The position numbers were made by a program, and so were the translations under genes. Under the pieces are notes generated by a model. The model was not told the origin of the DNA, did not search any database, and saw nothing but the letters and a program-made list of their open reading frames with translations. This document shows positions 9,001 through 17,441 of a DNA stretch of 43,973 nucleotides, in pieces. The stretch is from assembly GCA_017468205.1 (NCBI GenBank), contig JAFUJK010000039.1:1-43973 (forward strand), read 5' to 3'. How positions within the stretch are numbered: position 1 is the stretch's first letter; every line of letters starts with the position of its first letter. The DNA comes from Clostridia bacterium (GTDB lineage: Bacteria > Bacillota > Clostridia > Christensenellales > UBA1242).

Positions 9001-10690
9001 GTAAAGCTGATGCTTTCATACTTTCAAAAGATGCAGTACCATCTGTTGGAGAAAACTCATAAACAGAATTAACAATTGAGTCCGCAGAATATGAATATTT
9101 CCACTTGCTAAACTCATATTTTTCCGCTTTTATAACATCAGTAGCAACAATTACGTCTTGCCCTTGTTCATAAAGCAATCCTGAACCGTCTGCAGGTGTC
9201 AACGCTGGTTGACGAGCATCGTTTGCAATACCTGCTTTTGCTTCAGTATCATCAACTTCAATTTCTTGCTCGTCTTGAACTTCAACTACTTTAAAGTTAA
9301 ACTTTACTAATTGAGGAACATTTGTAAGTACTGGAATACCTCTATTTGTGTTACTTTCAACGCACCAAACAGTCGAACAGTCATTACTCCATTTACCAGA
9401 ACTGAATGTTGTTAAATTGAATTGAGAAAACATCATCGCAGCACTAGCAGTTAAGTCAGTTAAAGTACAACCATAAGCCCAATTTGTATCGTTAGCATAA
9501 GATGTTTCATACATCAAATACAAGTTATAATCTAAGTATACGCTCGACGAAACACCTTCTGGTTTTTGCCCAATAATATAACCGATATTTTCAGAATTTG
9601 CAGTCGCTGCATATTTTGAAACTCTCACAGTTGACAAAGTATTGCGTATTACAGGACTGGTTGTACTAATAGGTACTATATAACTACCGACTATACCACC
9701 TACATTTGCAGTTTCAATACTTGAATAAACATCAGCTACTTGATTATATTGATTAGTTGCTGAAGTTGAATTATAGCAGTTAAATATTACTACACCATAA
9801 GCCGCCTTACCTACAATACCACCAACATTGTTACCACCTTCCACATATCCAGTATTATAACAATCTTGAATAACTAATGAAGCTTGTGCTGCAGAGTATT
9901 GTCTTGTAACATCAGTTGTTCCTACCGTTTCGATTTCATTTACATAAGACCTCTTACTTAAACTTATAGTAGGTATATTTTCTTCTCCATAATTAGCCGG
10001 CTCTGCACCCAACGCATAACCTACAAATGAACCAACGTAAGTACGCTTTGTTTGAATTACTGTATCCTTTAATCCAAGTCTTTGAATTACAGGACAACTT
10101 TCAGTTACATCGTCATTGTAATAAGATACACTTCCAAACAGTCCAGCATAACTTTTAATAGATGCTTGTGTCATATCATCAATAATTGTTAAACCATAGA
10201 TAGAATGACCTGCACCATTCAAACTACCAGAGAAAGGATTTGCTGTGGTACCTATTGGCTCCCATTGTGTCCAAGCCGACAAATCAATGTGATTTGTCAA
10301 CTGAAAGGAAGCTAATGTATAGGTAGATTGAAAACCTTGATTCTCAGCCAATGCTACTGCATCATCAGCATTTATAATTGTGAAATCGCTATTCACAAAA
10401 TAAGCAAGAGTTCTAAGGTCATCAGCCGTGCTTATCGCATAAGGGTTTGAGTCCTTGTCATAAGCAGCCCCGCTTATTGTATTAAAATATTCGCTGGCAT
10501 CCACCTTAGTAGGCGTGTACCCTTCAAGCGAATTTGTAACAGCAGGGGCTGTTCCGTCTGCTTTTACCAAACCTCTTTGTAATGGTCCCGCTGTCAGCAC
10601 AAAGAACGCTGCGATAACGCCCAAAAATAGCATTGCAAGTATTTGCAAAACTATTTGTGAATTATGCTTATAGCGTTTATTAAAACTCAT
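6083..10690 (-). CDS. Giant GLUG/InlB-like repeat surface protein with basic cytoplasmic tail
   Basis: A 1535-residue predicted surface protein. Residues about 12-34 are a signal or anchor helix. Residues about 80-400 look like GLUG-type beta-helix repeats (NVGGIVGKAAYGVVIFNCYNS, VGGIVGS). Residues about 450-1370 are a series of InlB-B/'bacterial repeat' modules with the recurring F.GW or F.KW signature (YEFVGFK, YRFAGWYK, YRFVKW, CTFIGWV). Residues about 1377-1401 form a transmembrane helix. The last 134 residues are Lys-rich and predicted cytoplasmic. No LPXTG motif is present. The start at 10690 is chosen because GGAGGGG lies 6-8 bases upstream; an in-frame TTG at 10702 overlaps that site. 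It follows the PHP gene in an operon. An adhesin role is inferred; the ligand is unknown. Confidence 0.8.
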   Translation of the reverse strand: MSFNKRYKHNSQIVLQILAMLFLGVIAAFFVLTAGPLQRGLVKADGTAPAVTNSLEGYTPTKVDASEYFNTISGAAYDKDSNPYAISTADDLRTLAYFVNSDFTIINADDAVALAENQGFQSTYTLASFQLTNHIDLSAWTQWEPIGTTANPFSGSLNGAGHSIYGLTIIDDMTQASIKSYAGLFGSVSYYNDDVTESCPVIQRLGLKDTVIQTKRTYVGSFVGYALGAEPANYGEENIPTISLSKRSYVNEIETVGTTDVTRQYSAAQASLVIQDCYNTGYVEGGNNVGGIVGKAAYGVVIFNCYNSTSATNQYNQVADVYSSIETANVGGIVGSYIVPISTTSPVIRNTLSTVRVSKYAATANSENIGYIIGQKPEGVSSSVYLDYNLYLMYETSYANDTNWAYGCTLTDLTASAAMMFSQFNLTTFSSGKWSNDCSTVWCVESNTNRGIPVLTNVPQLVKFNFKVVEVQDEQEIEVDDTEAKAGIANDARQPALTPADGSGLLYEQGQDVIVATDVIKAEKYEFSKWKYSYSADSIVNSVYEFSPTDGTASFESMKASALHDCTLVSILDYTTYSIKLAVSNADKYSSLLVNGEEYIVDSTEVTAKYTDEISFQVNTVAGWEVVGWTDGMNQTNIASNTYSLKVADYVDGVTSAGNDIPTTINVQALLGIKNYNIQIVSSNDTFGSISAKNTDDTDFNQSTIQYGSVINLTATAVDQFHIFHHWSITVGGEEKTLDNPHSSTLRFEVEDGGDIIITAVFDKISYAVQMSAGVVGGSAEVTSATISATDSATFYYDEVVVITANESEGYEFVGFKVNNELISSNSTAIIVDIASKTLTLNLTEIADAVTYEPVFEALTYAVIIQIVDEQDETLSNAADITVSALTPANPSGEFVYNTAVIYDITLANGIDYVGVSSADCDVIAITDANGLPTQIQFTILKDTTIKVVLKRHLYLVDVILDVQADNGLNFETSCVTGAGNYYYDDLATISIAIPSMFDFVRSEGLNVTLGGGSSVNVLDYNLNGQTLTFARKVTTDMHFTAKFCIKTTTIKFAAEGDENGQNWFTVDGVSSLVPIAREYGKSVIVSVSNEYLTARSGMYKFSHWEINNVPVSTAISMELVAKGNEMTVKAVFIPVDIKVSVYTAKWNEQTGIYDLFNEAGSIEGLNANIYKYGDIISLTALANEGYRFAGWYKKDDNTLGRGTLMTTSNTISSLRVDQVLNLYANFESVSTVTIQMSDLNAGRVTGAGEYVNGSRVTLIAEAGEGYRFVKWTSNDINASYDAIYHFNIRGDVVYNAVFEPIFTVSAISSNSDYGKILGNTSGTYNDTITLQAVSENNCTFIGWVINDVVVSTADEFTMNLSGDVEVRALFKKNFDWNILIILAGCVLFAIVLIAGSAAYIKMKEAEPMPVRALINGKDDKDVLIKAQKRDKYRDKIEPVPTRKNTKANVAPIPVRKISVAAVNHKGEVVGKSLKATEQKPTLKTEENIVENKVVENVEPKTTQVKQEKTIKTPTKQTKSKKNKKPSKHKKVNQR

Positions 10691-10702
10691 ATTCCCCTCC
10701 AA

Positions 10703-10730
10703 GTAAAAAGTTGTTGCCTCTACTTTTTAC
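10703..10730 (-). promoter_or_regulatory. Intercistronic hairpin before the 1535-aa surface protein gene
   Basis: A perfect 9-bp stem GTAAAAAGT/ACTTTTTAC with a 10-base loop lies between the PHP stop codon and the GGAGGGG site of the next gene. There is no T run, so it is more likely an mRNA processing, stability or translation element than a terminator. Confidence 0.5.
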
Positions 10731-10738
10731 CACTATTT

Positions 10739-11653
10739 TTATTTTCTAATAGGAAATTTAATCTCTAAATCAGAATTTTGAACATATCCTAGATATTCAG
10801 GCGCAAAGCGCTTCCCGTCGATTTTAAAGCCATCACCGTGAAAGTCCGAGCCACCTGTTTTAATTAAATGTTGTTCATCACAGAAGTTTGATAACCATTG
10901 ACATTCAGCAAGGCTGAATTTTTTGTGAATGCACTCAAATCCGTCCAAAATGTCAAGAGCCGTCAAATCTTTAATCAATTTTTTAGCATTAGGCTCTCCA
11001 TAAACTTTGAACGCGTGCGCAAAAATGGCATAACCACCAGCCTCGTGAATTCGTTCGCATACTTCCTGAATTGTAGGCGTATCCTTAATCAACTCATAGC
11101 AGTGGAAAATCGCCCCAGGCTTTGCCACGTGGTCGCGATAGAAGTTGTCGGTTTTTTCCACGCCATATTTAAGATACATCTTTTGATTTTCAGGATAATT
11201 TGCTAAATCGTGAAAGAATGTTTTGTGAGCAGTACGATAGATAGGGTCAAATTGCAAGCCTTCTGTAAATTTAAACCCTAATCGTCCACCAATTTCTTTC
11301 AACGTTTCCAAACGTCTTTCTTCAAGCATAAATTGATAGTCATAACTCAAAACTGGGAACTTGGATAAAGTGTCAAGGTCAAAGTCATAAGCCAGAACTT
11401 CATACTTGCGCCCATTATAAGTTACAGCGATTTCACAGCCATTAACTATTCTACCGCAAAACCCACCATTTCCTTTCATTTCGCGTACTTCAAAATTTGC
11501 TTCCAAATTGTCGTGGTCAGTAAATGCCATTACATCAAGACCACGATTTTCCGCAAAACGCAACAATTCGGGAACGGAATACATACCGTCAGAATATTGC
11601 GTGTGAATGTGCATATCAATCAATTGCCCATTTCTATAAAGTTTATTGAACAT
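10739..11653 (-). CDS. PHP-domain metal-dependent phosphoesterase
   Basis: A 304-residue cytosolic protein of the PHP family, which uses two or three metal ions to hydrolyse phosphoesters. Relatives include histidinol phosphatase and the TrpH/RNase AM nucleotidases. Metal ligands visible are HIH (H15, H17), D22, FTDHD (H47), CE (E74), a later AHAF histidine and GGSDFHGDG near the C terminus. The set looks complete, so it should be active; the substrate cannot be read from sequence. The start follows GGGGAG. It lies 22 bases after the 1517-aa surface protein gene and 48 bases before the 1535-aa one, all on the same strand, so it is probably co-transcribed with both. Why such an enzyme should sit between two adhesin-like genes is not known. 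Confidence 0.87.
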   Translation of the reverse strand: MFNKLYRNGQLIDMHIHTQYSDGMYSVPELLRFAENRGLDVMAFTDHDNLEANFEVREMKGNGGFCGRIVNGCEIAVTYNGRKYEVLAYDFDLDTLSKFPVLSYDYQFMLEERRLETLKEIGGRLGFKFTEGLQFDPIYRTAHKTFFHDLANYPENQKMYLKYGVEKTDNFYRDHVAKPGAIFHCYELIKDTPTIQEVCERIHEAGGYAIFAHAFKVYGEPNAKKLIKDLTALDILDGFECIHKKFSLAECQWLSNFCDEQHLIKTGGSDFHGDGFKIDGKRFAPEYLGYVQNSDLEIKFPIRK

Positions 11654-11675
11654 TGACTTTCTCCCCTATTTTATA

Positions 11676-14600
11676 CTAAATTGTACCAGCACCGAATACA
11701 CTGTCAGAACCAGTTAACAATCCTTTAATGTCGATATTTACGTCTGCAACTTCACCTTTTGGTACTGAAACTATGTTGTTTGTAATAACTGAACCATCTA
11801 CAGAAGTTTCTGTTTGAACGAAGATAGCAACTGTTGTGTAAATTGTGTAATCTGCTACTTGACATTCAGTTGATACGCTACCAGCAAGTGGAACAATCAA
11901 AACTAATCTATCTGAAGAATCTGTATTATTTGTCAATACAACAAGCAATGCATTTGCACCAGCATCAGTATTTGATGTGTTACTAAATGATACATTTACT
12001 TTTTGAAGCAATCTGTATTTAAACACTACTGCAATGTTATCGTAGTTGTCTGTAAAGGTACGAACATACGAAGTTGCAGGAGCAAGAGGCTCACCAATTT
12101 GTGTATATGTCGAACCAGATACGCTAAACAATACAATTGATGTAAGAACTGCTCTTCTGTCGCCTGCAATTGTAATTGATGTTCTTGCAGCGTTTGCAAG
12201 GCTAATTGTTGCAGTGTTGCCATACTTGTATGTTACGCTTGACCCACTTGCCTTACCCGTGTTACTGTCCAAGTTATATGTGTTTGTTACAGCAGTACCA
12301 TTATTCAAACTTGTCGCCTCGATACTTTCAATTCCGCCAATTGTTGTGTTCAAGTTATCATAAACCGTTACAGTGTAAGGACGTTGTGTGTAGTTGATTG
12401 TAACTGTTGCAGCCGCTGTCATTGTAAACTTCAATGTACCTGTGTTACCCCATGTTGCTGAATTGATTTGATTAGATGTCGCAGTAACACCAGAAACTGT
12501 AATACTATCAACTCTGTAACCAGCCTTAGATGCAGTAATTGTAATTGTGTCGTTAAGTACGTATTTATCATCAATTACGGTACCACTACCTGTCGTGATG
12601 GTTACTGCACCAAGGTTGTTGTTTGTTACCCCATCTACTACGTTATTAACTGTTAATGTTAAAGTGTTTGCAACAAAGTTTACTGTAATTGTGATTGCTT
12701 TTGTTGCATAGTCCACTGTTGCACCTGCAGCACTGAAAATACCTTGAATTGTCTTTGCATTTGAACCCGCAAATGTACCAGCAAAGATATTTTGTGTTGT
12801 GTTACCAGCTGTGCTTGCTGAACCTGTATTGTAGTTGATAAGTGTAACTGTTTTTCCGCCAACTGTAGCTGTCACAGTGTTCAAGAAATATTTTTGTGCT
12901 ACTGTTGAAGAAGCAACTGTTACATTATATCCACTTGCAACACTTGCATCAAGGGTTAAGCCAGTTTTGTTGCTAGGTAATGTAAATGAACTAGCATCAG
13001 CTGTTACACCTGTAATTGCAAAGTTTATAGAGTAAACTGCTCTCTTTGTATAAATAACATTATAAGTCTTTGTGTTGGCATCTGTAAAGTTTGCAGTGAT
13101 TGTACCTGACCATACACCAGTTGAAGTGTTTTCAGTTGCTCCTGCGGTGTTTGATTTCAAACCATAACCAGTTACATAACTTGGAACAATGTAAACATAT
13201 ACAGTTGCGCCATAGTTAACTTGAACAGTCAACGCGTCAGCAGTATAGGTAGACTTTGTAGACGATGAAACAATAGCAATACCATAATTTGTACCTGTTG
13301 TGCTTGTTGAATCCAAATATTCTGCCAAAGTAATTGTTTTTGTAACTAAAGCAAAGTTTGCTGTAAATGTAATGCTTGTAATATTATCAGCAGGAGTTGA
13401 TGACAACACTGTTGACATTGCTAATGTTTGAGAGGCTGCTGTGCTTGTACCTGTGTATGTAACACTACCAGCAGTTGCAGTCCATTTTGTAAATGATAAA
13501 ATATTTGTATATGTGCCACCAATTGAAGCAGCAATACTACTTGTGTTATACAAAATGTTTTGAGTTGTGCTTGGACTCTTTGCAACAACTGTGCTACCAT
13601 TGTATGAATAACTTAATTGCGCTGTTGGAGATGCATCAGCGTGTGTTGTACCACCGATAACTACACTAGCCACATAAATTCTATCAAATACAGGTTGTAC
13701 GTGATAAATATCACTTGAACTATAAACGCCTGTTGTATTATTCAAAGTAATGTTGTAAGTATAACCATCAGTCGCGTTACCAGAACCATTTACAAACTTA
13801 ACATTTGCATCTGTACTACCTGAATTTACACCAAAACCAGTAATTGTACTTGAGAATGTACCAGTGCTATTAGTTCTGTACTTTAATGAAGAGTAAAGAC
13901 GTTGTGCATCAGGCATAATTGTCATTGTAACAGTTGTGCCTTCTGGATACCATACACCACTACCTTGTGCAGTTGAGTTAAGGCTGTCGTCATAACCATT
14001 GTGGCTGTAATTAATGCTGTATCCACTACCACCTGTATCGGTAGTATTAAATCCATTTGACAAAGGCTTTGAAGCAAAACTGTATAAACGTTCAAATTTA
14101 GCAAGTAAGTAGTAGTAGTCATTTGCTGTAAGGTTGTGGCTAAATGTTACAGCACCATTGCTTGCAGCGTTTCCTGATGTTGGAACTGTGTAACCTGTAT
14201 ATGCGCGTTCAGTTCCCTCAATAATGTTTCCAGCACTATCCAAGTCAACGTGATACCAACCAACAAAACGATAGTGTGTTGTGCCAGTAAATACTGCATT
14301 TGCTTTCAAAGTTGTTGATGTGTTTACTGCAACATCAGTTACTGCACCACTTACTGTACAAGAATCCATATCGGTAAATACTTTTACAGTAACTTTTTTC
14401 ATAAACACTTTAAGCATAGGCATACGGTCATTTAACACATTTGACATAAACCAAGTAGAGTCGTTGAATGTAAAGCCAGAGAATGTGCTTTGTGTTTGCA
14501 TTGATGCGAGTGATGTTACACTAGTACCATATGTAGATGAAGAAGCATCGTTGTACTTGAAACAACTTGTAATTGTAGCAGAACTACTACCTGCGATACC

Positions 14601-16229
14601 ACCACGTGTACCACTTGTTGTTGTAACCGCTACACTACCAGTGTTATAACAATAAGAAATTGTACTACCTGACGCAGCAGTTCCAACAATACCACCAGCA
14701 ACGTTCACCGCAGAAACAGCATTTCTGTTGTAACAGTTTGTGATTGTACCACTAGCCAACTGACCTACTAAACCACCAACATTTGTGCCACCTGACACAC
14801 CACTATCACTATAGCAAAGTGATATTGTAGATGATGTTGAAACACCTGCAATTGAACCACTATTGTCAGTTTGAGAGAACCAAGAAGAATCGGTTACACC
14901 CATTTTTGTTATTGTTGCGCCATTAATCGCACCAAACAATCCTACCAAACCAGAACCAGCTGTTGCCAAATTGCTTATTTTATAGCCTTGACCATCAAAA
15001 TTACCTGCAAAAGCAAAGCTACCAGGACGGCCAATTGGGTTCCAAATTGTTACAGAACTCATATCAATGTCTGAACCAAGCTTAAAGTACTTTCCACTCA
15101 TTGTTTGACCAGCCATAACAGCATCAGAAAGCAATACCATAGCCTCTGGTGTAGAGAAAACGTAAGGACTTGCAGAAGTACCAGCACCAGTTGCACCACC
15201 TCCACCATTTGCTACAGCAGTTGTAAATAATGTTGTGTAATCAGGAGTTACAGAAGCAGTCAAAACTGAATTTGAAGAAATGTTTGCATTTGCGCTTACA
15301 ATACCGCCATTCATAACAGCAGTTTCAGGCAAAGCAAGGTTTATACAAGGGCGAACAGCATACTTTGTGCTTGAAGATGCTGCTTTTACAACACCATCTA
15401 GCATTACGGCACGGTTGCCATCAACATCAGAACGCAACCAAGCCCCATTTACACCAAGACGCATTGTATTTGAAGTATTCCAAAGACCTGTATTAATGCT
15501 AATTCCATTAGAATTTATAGTTCTAAAACTATTAACACGCGCTGTTGGAGAAGTTTCTGTGTTAGCAAATCCACCAACCTCATAAGCACTAGGAATCCAA
15601 ATAAAATCGCCATTAATACCATCATTATTTGTAATTTTACCATCACCCAACGCGCTAATTTGAATTGATTGCGCACCTTGAGCTTGATAGTAAAGTTCAC
15701 TAGAACCATAAGGAATAATGTACTCACTAAAACCAGAAAAACCTACATTTTGGATAAATTGAGGATAAAATTCATTTAATAAGTAACTTCTTACGGCACT
15801 TTCCTCATATTCATCTCCCCCAAAATCCATTGTGGCAACAGGAGAATTAGCGTACAGCGTAATGACACCATTTTGCTTGTACACAACTGTCCATTTTAAA
15901 CCACCAAGTTCGATTACAGATGAAATAATATCGCTTGCACCATTTCCAAGCGCCACATTGTCGCCATAACTAGAAGTATTTTGAATTGTATTAGATATAT
16001 TAGCGTTCAAACTGCTCACAAGGTCAGAATTCCAACCATTTGCAGTCATAAGTGCGCCTTCAATCTCTTGAACATTGTTACTATCTTCTGGCAATACCAA
16101 ATATGTTTGCTTTTGTGAAAGCAAAACACTTAGAGTAACAGCAGTAGCACAAACCAAAACCAAAACAGCTAAAATAGACAATTTCAGCCATTTTTTAGAA
16201 AGGTTCAAGCCCCTGATAAATGTACTCAT
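11676..16229 (-). CDS. Giant GLUG/InlB-like repeat exported protein
   Basis: A 1517-residue predicted exported protein. A hydrophobic segment (about residues 14-36, WLKLSILAVLVLVCATAV) is a signal peptide or N-terminal anchor. Next comes a module ending AVRPCINLAL with an upstream WLRSD, resembling DUF6273-type domains. GLUG-like repeats follow at about 340-600 (NVGGLVGQ, VAGGIVGTAASG, TISYCYNTGSV). Then come many Thr/Ser/Asn-rich repeat modules (YRFVGWYHV and others) to the end. Unlike its operon partner it has no C-terminal helix, LPXTG or basic tail, so it is either secreted or tethered by the N-terminal helix. The start at 16229 is preferred over 16235 because GGAGG is only one base before the first ATG but eight before the second. 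An adhesin function is inferred. Confidence 0.78.
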   Translation of the reverse strand: MSTFIRGLNLSKKWLKLSILAVLVLVCATAVTLSVLLSQKQTYLVLPEDSNNVQEIEGALMTANGWNSDLVSSLNANISNTIQNTSSYGDNVALGNGASDIISSVIELGGLKWTVVYKQNGVITLYANSPVATMDFGGDEYEESAVRSYLLNEFYPQFIQNVGFSGFSEYIIPYGSSELYYQAQGAQSIQISALGDGKITNNDGINGDFIWIPSAYEVGGFANTETSPTARVNSFRTINSNGISINTGLWNTSNTMRLGVNGAWLRSDVDGNRAVMLDGVVKAASSSTKYAVRPCINLALPETAVMNGGIVSANANISSNSVLTASVTPDYTTLFTTAVANGGGGATGAGTSASPYVFSTPEAMVLLSDAVMAGQTMSGKYFKLGSDIDMSSVTIWNPIGRPGSFAFAGNFDGQGYKISNLATAGSGLVGLFGAINGATITKMGVTDSSWFSQTDNSGSIAGVSTSSTISLCYSDSGVSGGTNVGGLVGQLASGTITNCYNRNAVSAVNVAGGIVGTAASGSTISYCYNTGSVAVTTTSGTRGGIAGSSSATITSCFKYNDASSSTYGTSVTSLASMQTQSTFSGFTFNDSTWFMSNVLNDRMPMLKVFMKKVTVKVFTDMDSCTVSGAVTDVAVNTSTTLKANAVFTGTTHYRFVGWYHVDLDSAGNIIEGTERAYTGYTVPTSGNAASNGAVTFSHNLTANDYYYLLAKFERLYSFASKPLSNGFNTTDTGGSGYSINYSHNGYDDSLNSTAQGSGVWYPEGTTVTMTIMPDAQRLYSSLKYRTNSTGTFSSTITGFGVNSGSTDANVKFVNGSGNATDGYTYNITLNNTTGVYSSSDIYHVQPVFDRIYVASVVIGGTTHADASPTAQLSYSYNGSTVVAKSPSTTQNILYNTSSIAASIGGTYTNILSFTKWTATAGSVTYTGTSTAASQTLAMSTVLSSTPADNITSITFTANFALVTKTITLAEYLDSTSTTGTNYGIAIVSSSTKSTYTADALTVQVNYGATVYVYIVPSYVTGYGLKSNTAGATENTSTGVWSGTITANFTDANTKTYNVIYTKRAVYSINFAITGVTADASSFTLPSNKTGLTLDASVASGYNVTVASSTVAQKYFLNTVTATVGGKTVTLINYNTGSASTAGNTTQNIFAGTFAGSNAKTIQGIFSAAGATVDYATKAITITVNFVANTLTLTVNNVVDGVTNNNLGAVTITTGSGTVIDDKYVLNDTITITASKAGYRVDSITVSGVTATSNQINSATWGNTGTLKFTMTAAATVTINYTQRPYTVTVYDNLNTTIGGIESIEATSLNNGTAVTNTYNLDSNTGKASGSSVTYKYGNTATISLANAARTSITIAGDRRAVLTSIVLFSVSGSTYTQIGEPLAPATSYVRTFTDNYDNIAVVFKYRLLQKVNVSFSNTSNTDAGANALLVVLTNNTDSSDRLVLIVPLAGSVSTECQVADYTIYTTVAIFVQTETSVDGSVITNNIVSVPKGEVADVNIDIKGLLTGSDSVFGAGTI

Positions 16230-16304
16230 AAACATTCCTCCAAATTTTTATTTTTCATTATCATTTTTTTATATTTTGTCGCGAATATTTTAATGCTTAA
16301 AAAT

Positions 16305-16334
16305 ATTGTACCACATTAATAAAAAAACTTACAA
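16305..16334 (-). promoter_or_regulatory. Promoter of the surface protein-PHP-surface protein operon
   Basis: Minus strand: TTGTAA (16329-16334), an 18-bp spacer, then TACAAT (16305-16310). It leaves a leader of about 70 bases. The genes down to 6083 follow without another promoter that I could see. Confidence 0.6.
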
Positions 16335-16423
16335 ACAAAAAACGACATATTTTGAAAATATTTCATTTTTTATTTTTATTTTCTCAAAAGTTTACAAATA
16401 AATACACAAAAAATACAAAAATG

Positions 16424-17017
16424 TCATCTAGGTTCGTCCAAATAGGTAGACATTAAGTCCGCCATATGAAACAAAACACAAACCGGATACTTGTAAAAGG
16501 CATCTGTTAAAGAATAAGAACCACCTTTCACACGAGCATCAAAGCCACCCATATGCCAGTTTATTGCCATAGCCTCTTCTCTTGTTAATCGAATAAAGCC
16601 ATTTATTATATAAACTGATTTTTCGCCGTGCCCATATGGCAAAATATCATCTATTGTATAATAAGGTTGTTGCACCCAAGTGCCGTCTACCTTAACATTT
16701 TTATAATCAACTTTATAAGTATTTACCTTACAAACATCGTGTAAAAGCGCAATTAAAACGATGCTTTCATGAGAAATTGTTTCTTCCCACTTGTCGCCAA
16801 ATTCTGTTTGTACAAGAGTTAAAAAACGCTTATAAACCAGCAAACTATGTTCACACAAACCACCAGCATAAGCTGAATGAAACTTTGTACTAGCAGGCGC
16901 AACAAAGAAATCAGTAGAGCCAAGCCATTCAAGCAACTTATCTGCACCGTCCCTTTTTACATATTTTTCAAATAAAGTAATAAATTCTTGTTTATTTTGT
17001 TCTAATTTTTCTTCCAT
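16424..17017 (-). CDS. HD-domain phosphohydrolase, YhaM-like HD module
   Basis: A 197-residue cytosolic protein with a full HD metal site: H57 (GGLCEHSLLVY), H93-D94 (ALLHDVCKV), H130 (PYGHGEKS) and H155 (INWHMGGFD). The spacing and the AYAGGLCEH and GHGEKS phrases resemble the HD domain of the 3'-5' exoribonuclease YhaM. The N-terminal OB-fold RNA-binding domain of YhaM is missing: YhaM is about 310 residues and this protein is only the HD part. Stand-alone versions are common in Clostridia and usually annotated as 'hydrolase'. The substrate may be a nucleotide or nucleic acid; this cannot be settled here. A promoter with perfect -35 and near-perfect -10 (17048-17076) precedes it. The ribosome binding site (AAAGGA) is somewhat far, about 11 bases from the ATG. 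Confidence 0.82.
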   Translation of the reverse strand: MEEKLEQNKQEFITLFEKYVKRDGADKLLEWLGSTDFFVAPASTKFHSAYAGGLCEHSLLVYKRFLTLVQTEFGDKWEETISHESIVLIALLHDVCKVNTYKVDYKNVKVDGTWVQQPYYTIDDILPYGHGEKSVYIINGFIRLTREEAMAINWHMGGFDARVKGGSYSLTDAFYKYPVCVLFHMADLMSTYLDEPR

Positions 17018-17047
17018 ATCACATTTTTCCTTTATCTCAATAGTATT

Positions 17048-17076
17048 ATTTTATAAAATAACTCGAATTATGTCAA
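17048..17076 (-). promoter_or_regulatory. Sigma-A-type promoter of the HD hydrolase gene
   Basis: Minus strand: TTGACA (17071-17076), a 17-bp spacer, then TAAAAT (17048-17053), about 30 bases before the start codon. Confidence 0.8.
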
Positions 17077-17108
17077 TTAAAATCGATTAATCTAATTAAA
17101 TTTATTAA

Positions 17109-17139
17109 AAATAAAAATGAACGCAAAATGCGTTCAATT
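17109..17139 (-). terminator. Rho-independent terminator of the 54-aa protein gene
   Basis: A 7-bp stem TGAACGC/GCGTTCA (17118-17124 and 17130-17136) with a 5-base loop is followed on the minus strand by ATTTTTATTTTT. Confidence 0.85.
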
Positions 17140-17304
17140 TTATCTAGTCATTTCTTCTTCTTTCTTAATTGGTTTAACCTTTTTCATATCCTCACCATCA
17201 TAAGGTGGAACATGAATGTGGTCTAAAGCTCCTAAAGTGCTCTCGTATTCTTTACCATCAATGACTTTTTTAACTCTAATGTTTTTAGAACCATAAATAC
17301 TCAT
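17140..17304 (-). CDS. Small hypothetical protein, 54 residues
   Basis: I do not recognise this protein. It is 54 residues, charged and Lys/Glu-rich, with no cysteine, signal or membrane segment (MSIYGSKNIRVKKVIDGKEYE start, KKEEEMTR end). A central HIHVPPYDGED stretch contains two histidines. It is supported as a gene by AGGAGG 8 bases before the ATG at 17304, a promoter (17334-17362) and its own terminator (17109-17139). A longer reading from 17343 would put the start upstream of the ribosome binding site and is rejected. It is divergent from the aldehyde dehydrogenase gene, and the two promoters lie within 80 bases of each other. Co-regulation is possible but unproven. Confidence 0.7.
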   Translation of the reverse strand: MSIYGSKNIRVKKVIDGKEYESTLGALDHIHVPPYDGEDMKKVKPIKKEEEMTR

Positions 17305-17333
17305 AGAATAATCCTCCTGTTCTATATATATTA

Positions 17334-17362
17334 TATATATCATAAAAAAATAAAAATATCAA
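17334..17362 (-). promoter_or_regulatory. Promoter of the 54-aa protein gene
   Basis: Minus strand: TTGATA (17357-17362), a 17-bp spacer, then TATATA (17334-17339) in an AT alternation, so the exact -10 is uncertain. Confidence 0.55.
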
Positions 17363-17381
17363 GTAGTAAAGTCTAAATTTC

Positions 17382-17410
17382 TTGCATTTTTTTGTCAAAT
17401 ATGATATACT
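17382..17410 (+). promoter_or_regulatory. Sigma-A-type promoter of the aldehyde dehydrogenase gene
   Basis: TTGCAT (17382-17387), a 17-bp spacer, then TATACT (17405-17410). It leaves a leader of about 25 bases before GGAGG and the ATG at 17442. Confidence 0.75.
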
Positions 17411-17441
17411 CTCGTTTGAAAAATTTAATAATGGAGGCATA

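Noticed and set aside
774..16229. Sortase (LPXTG-like) signals in the three large surface proteins
   Set aside because: None of the C-terminal regions contains such a motif; two have a membrane helix with a charged tail and one has neither.
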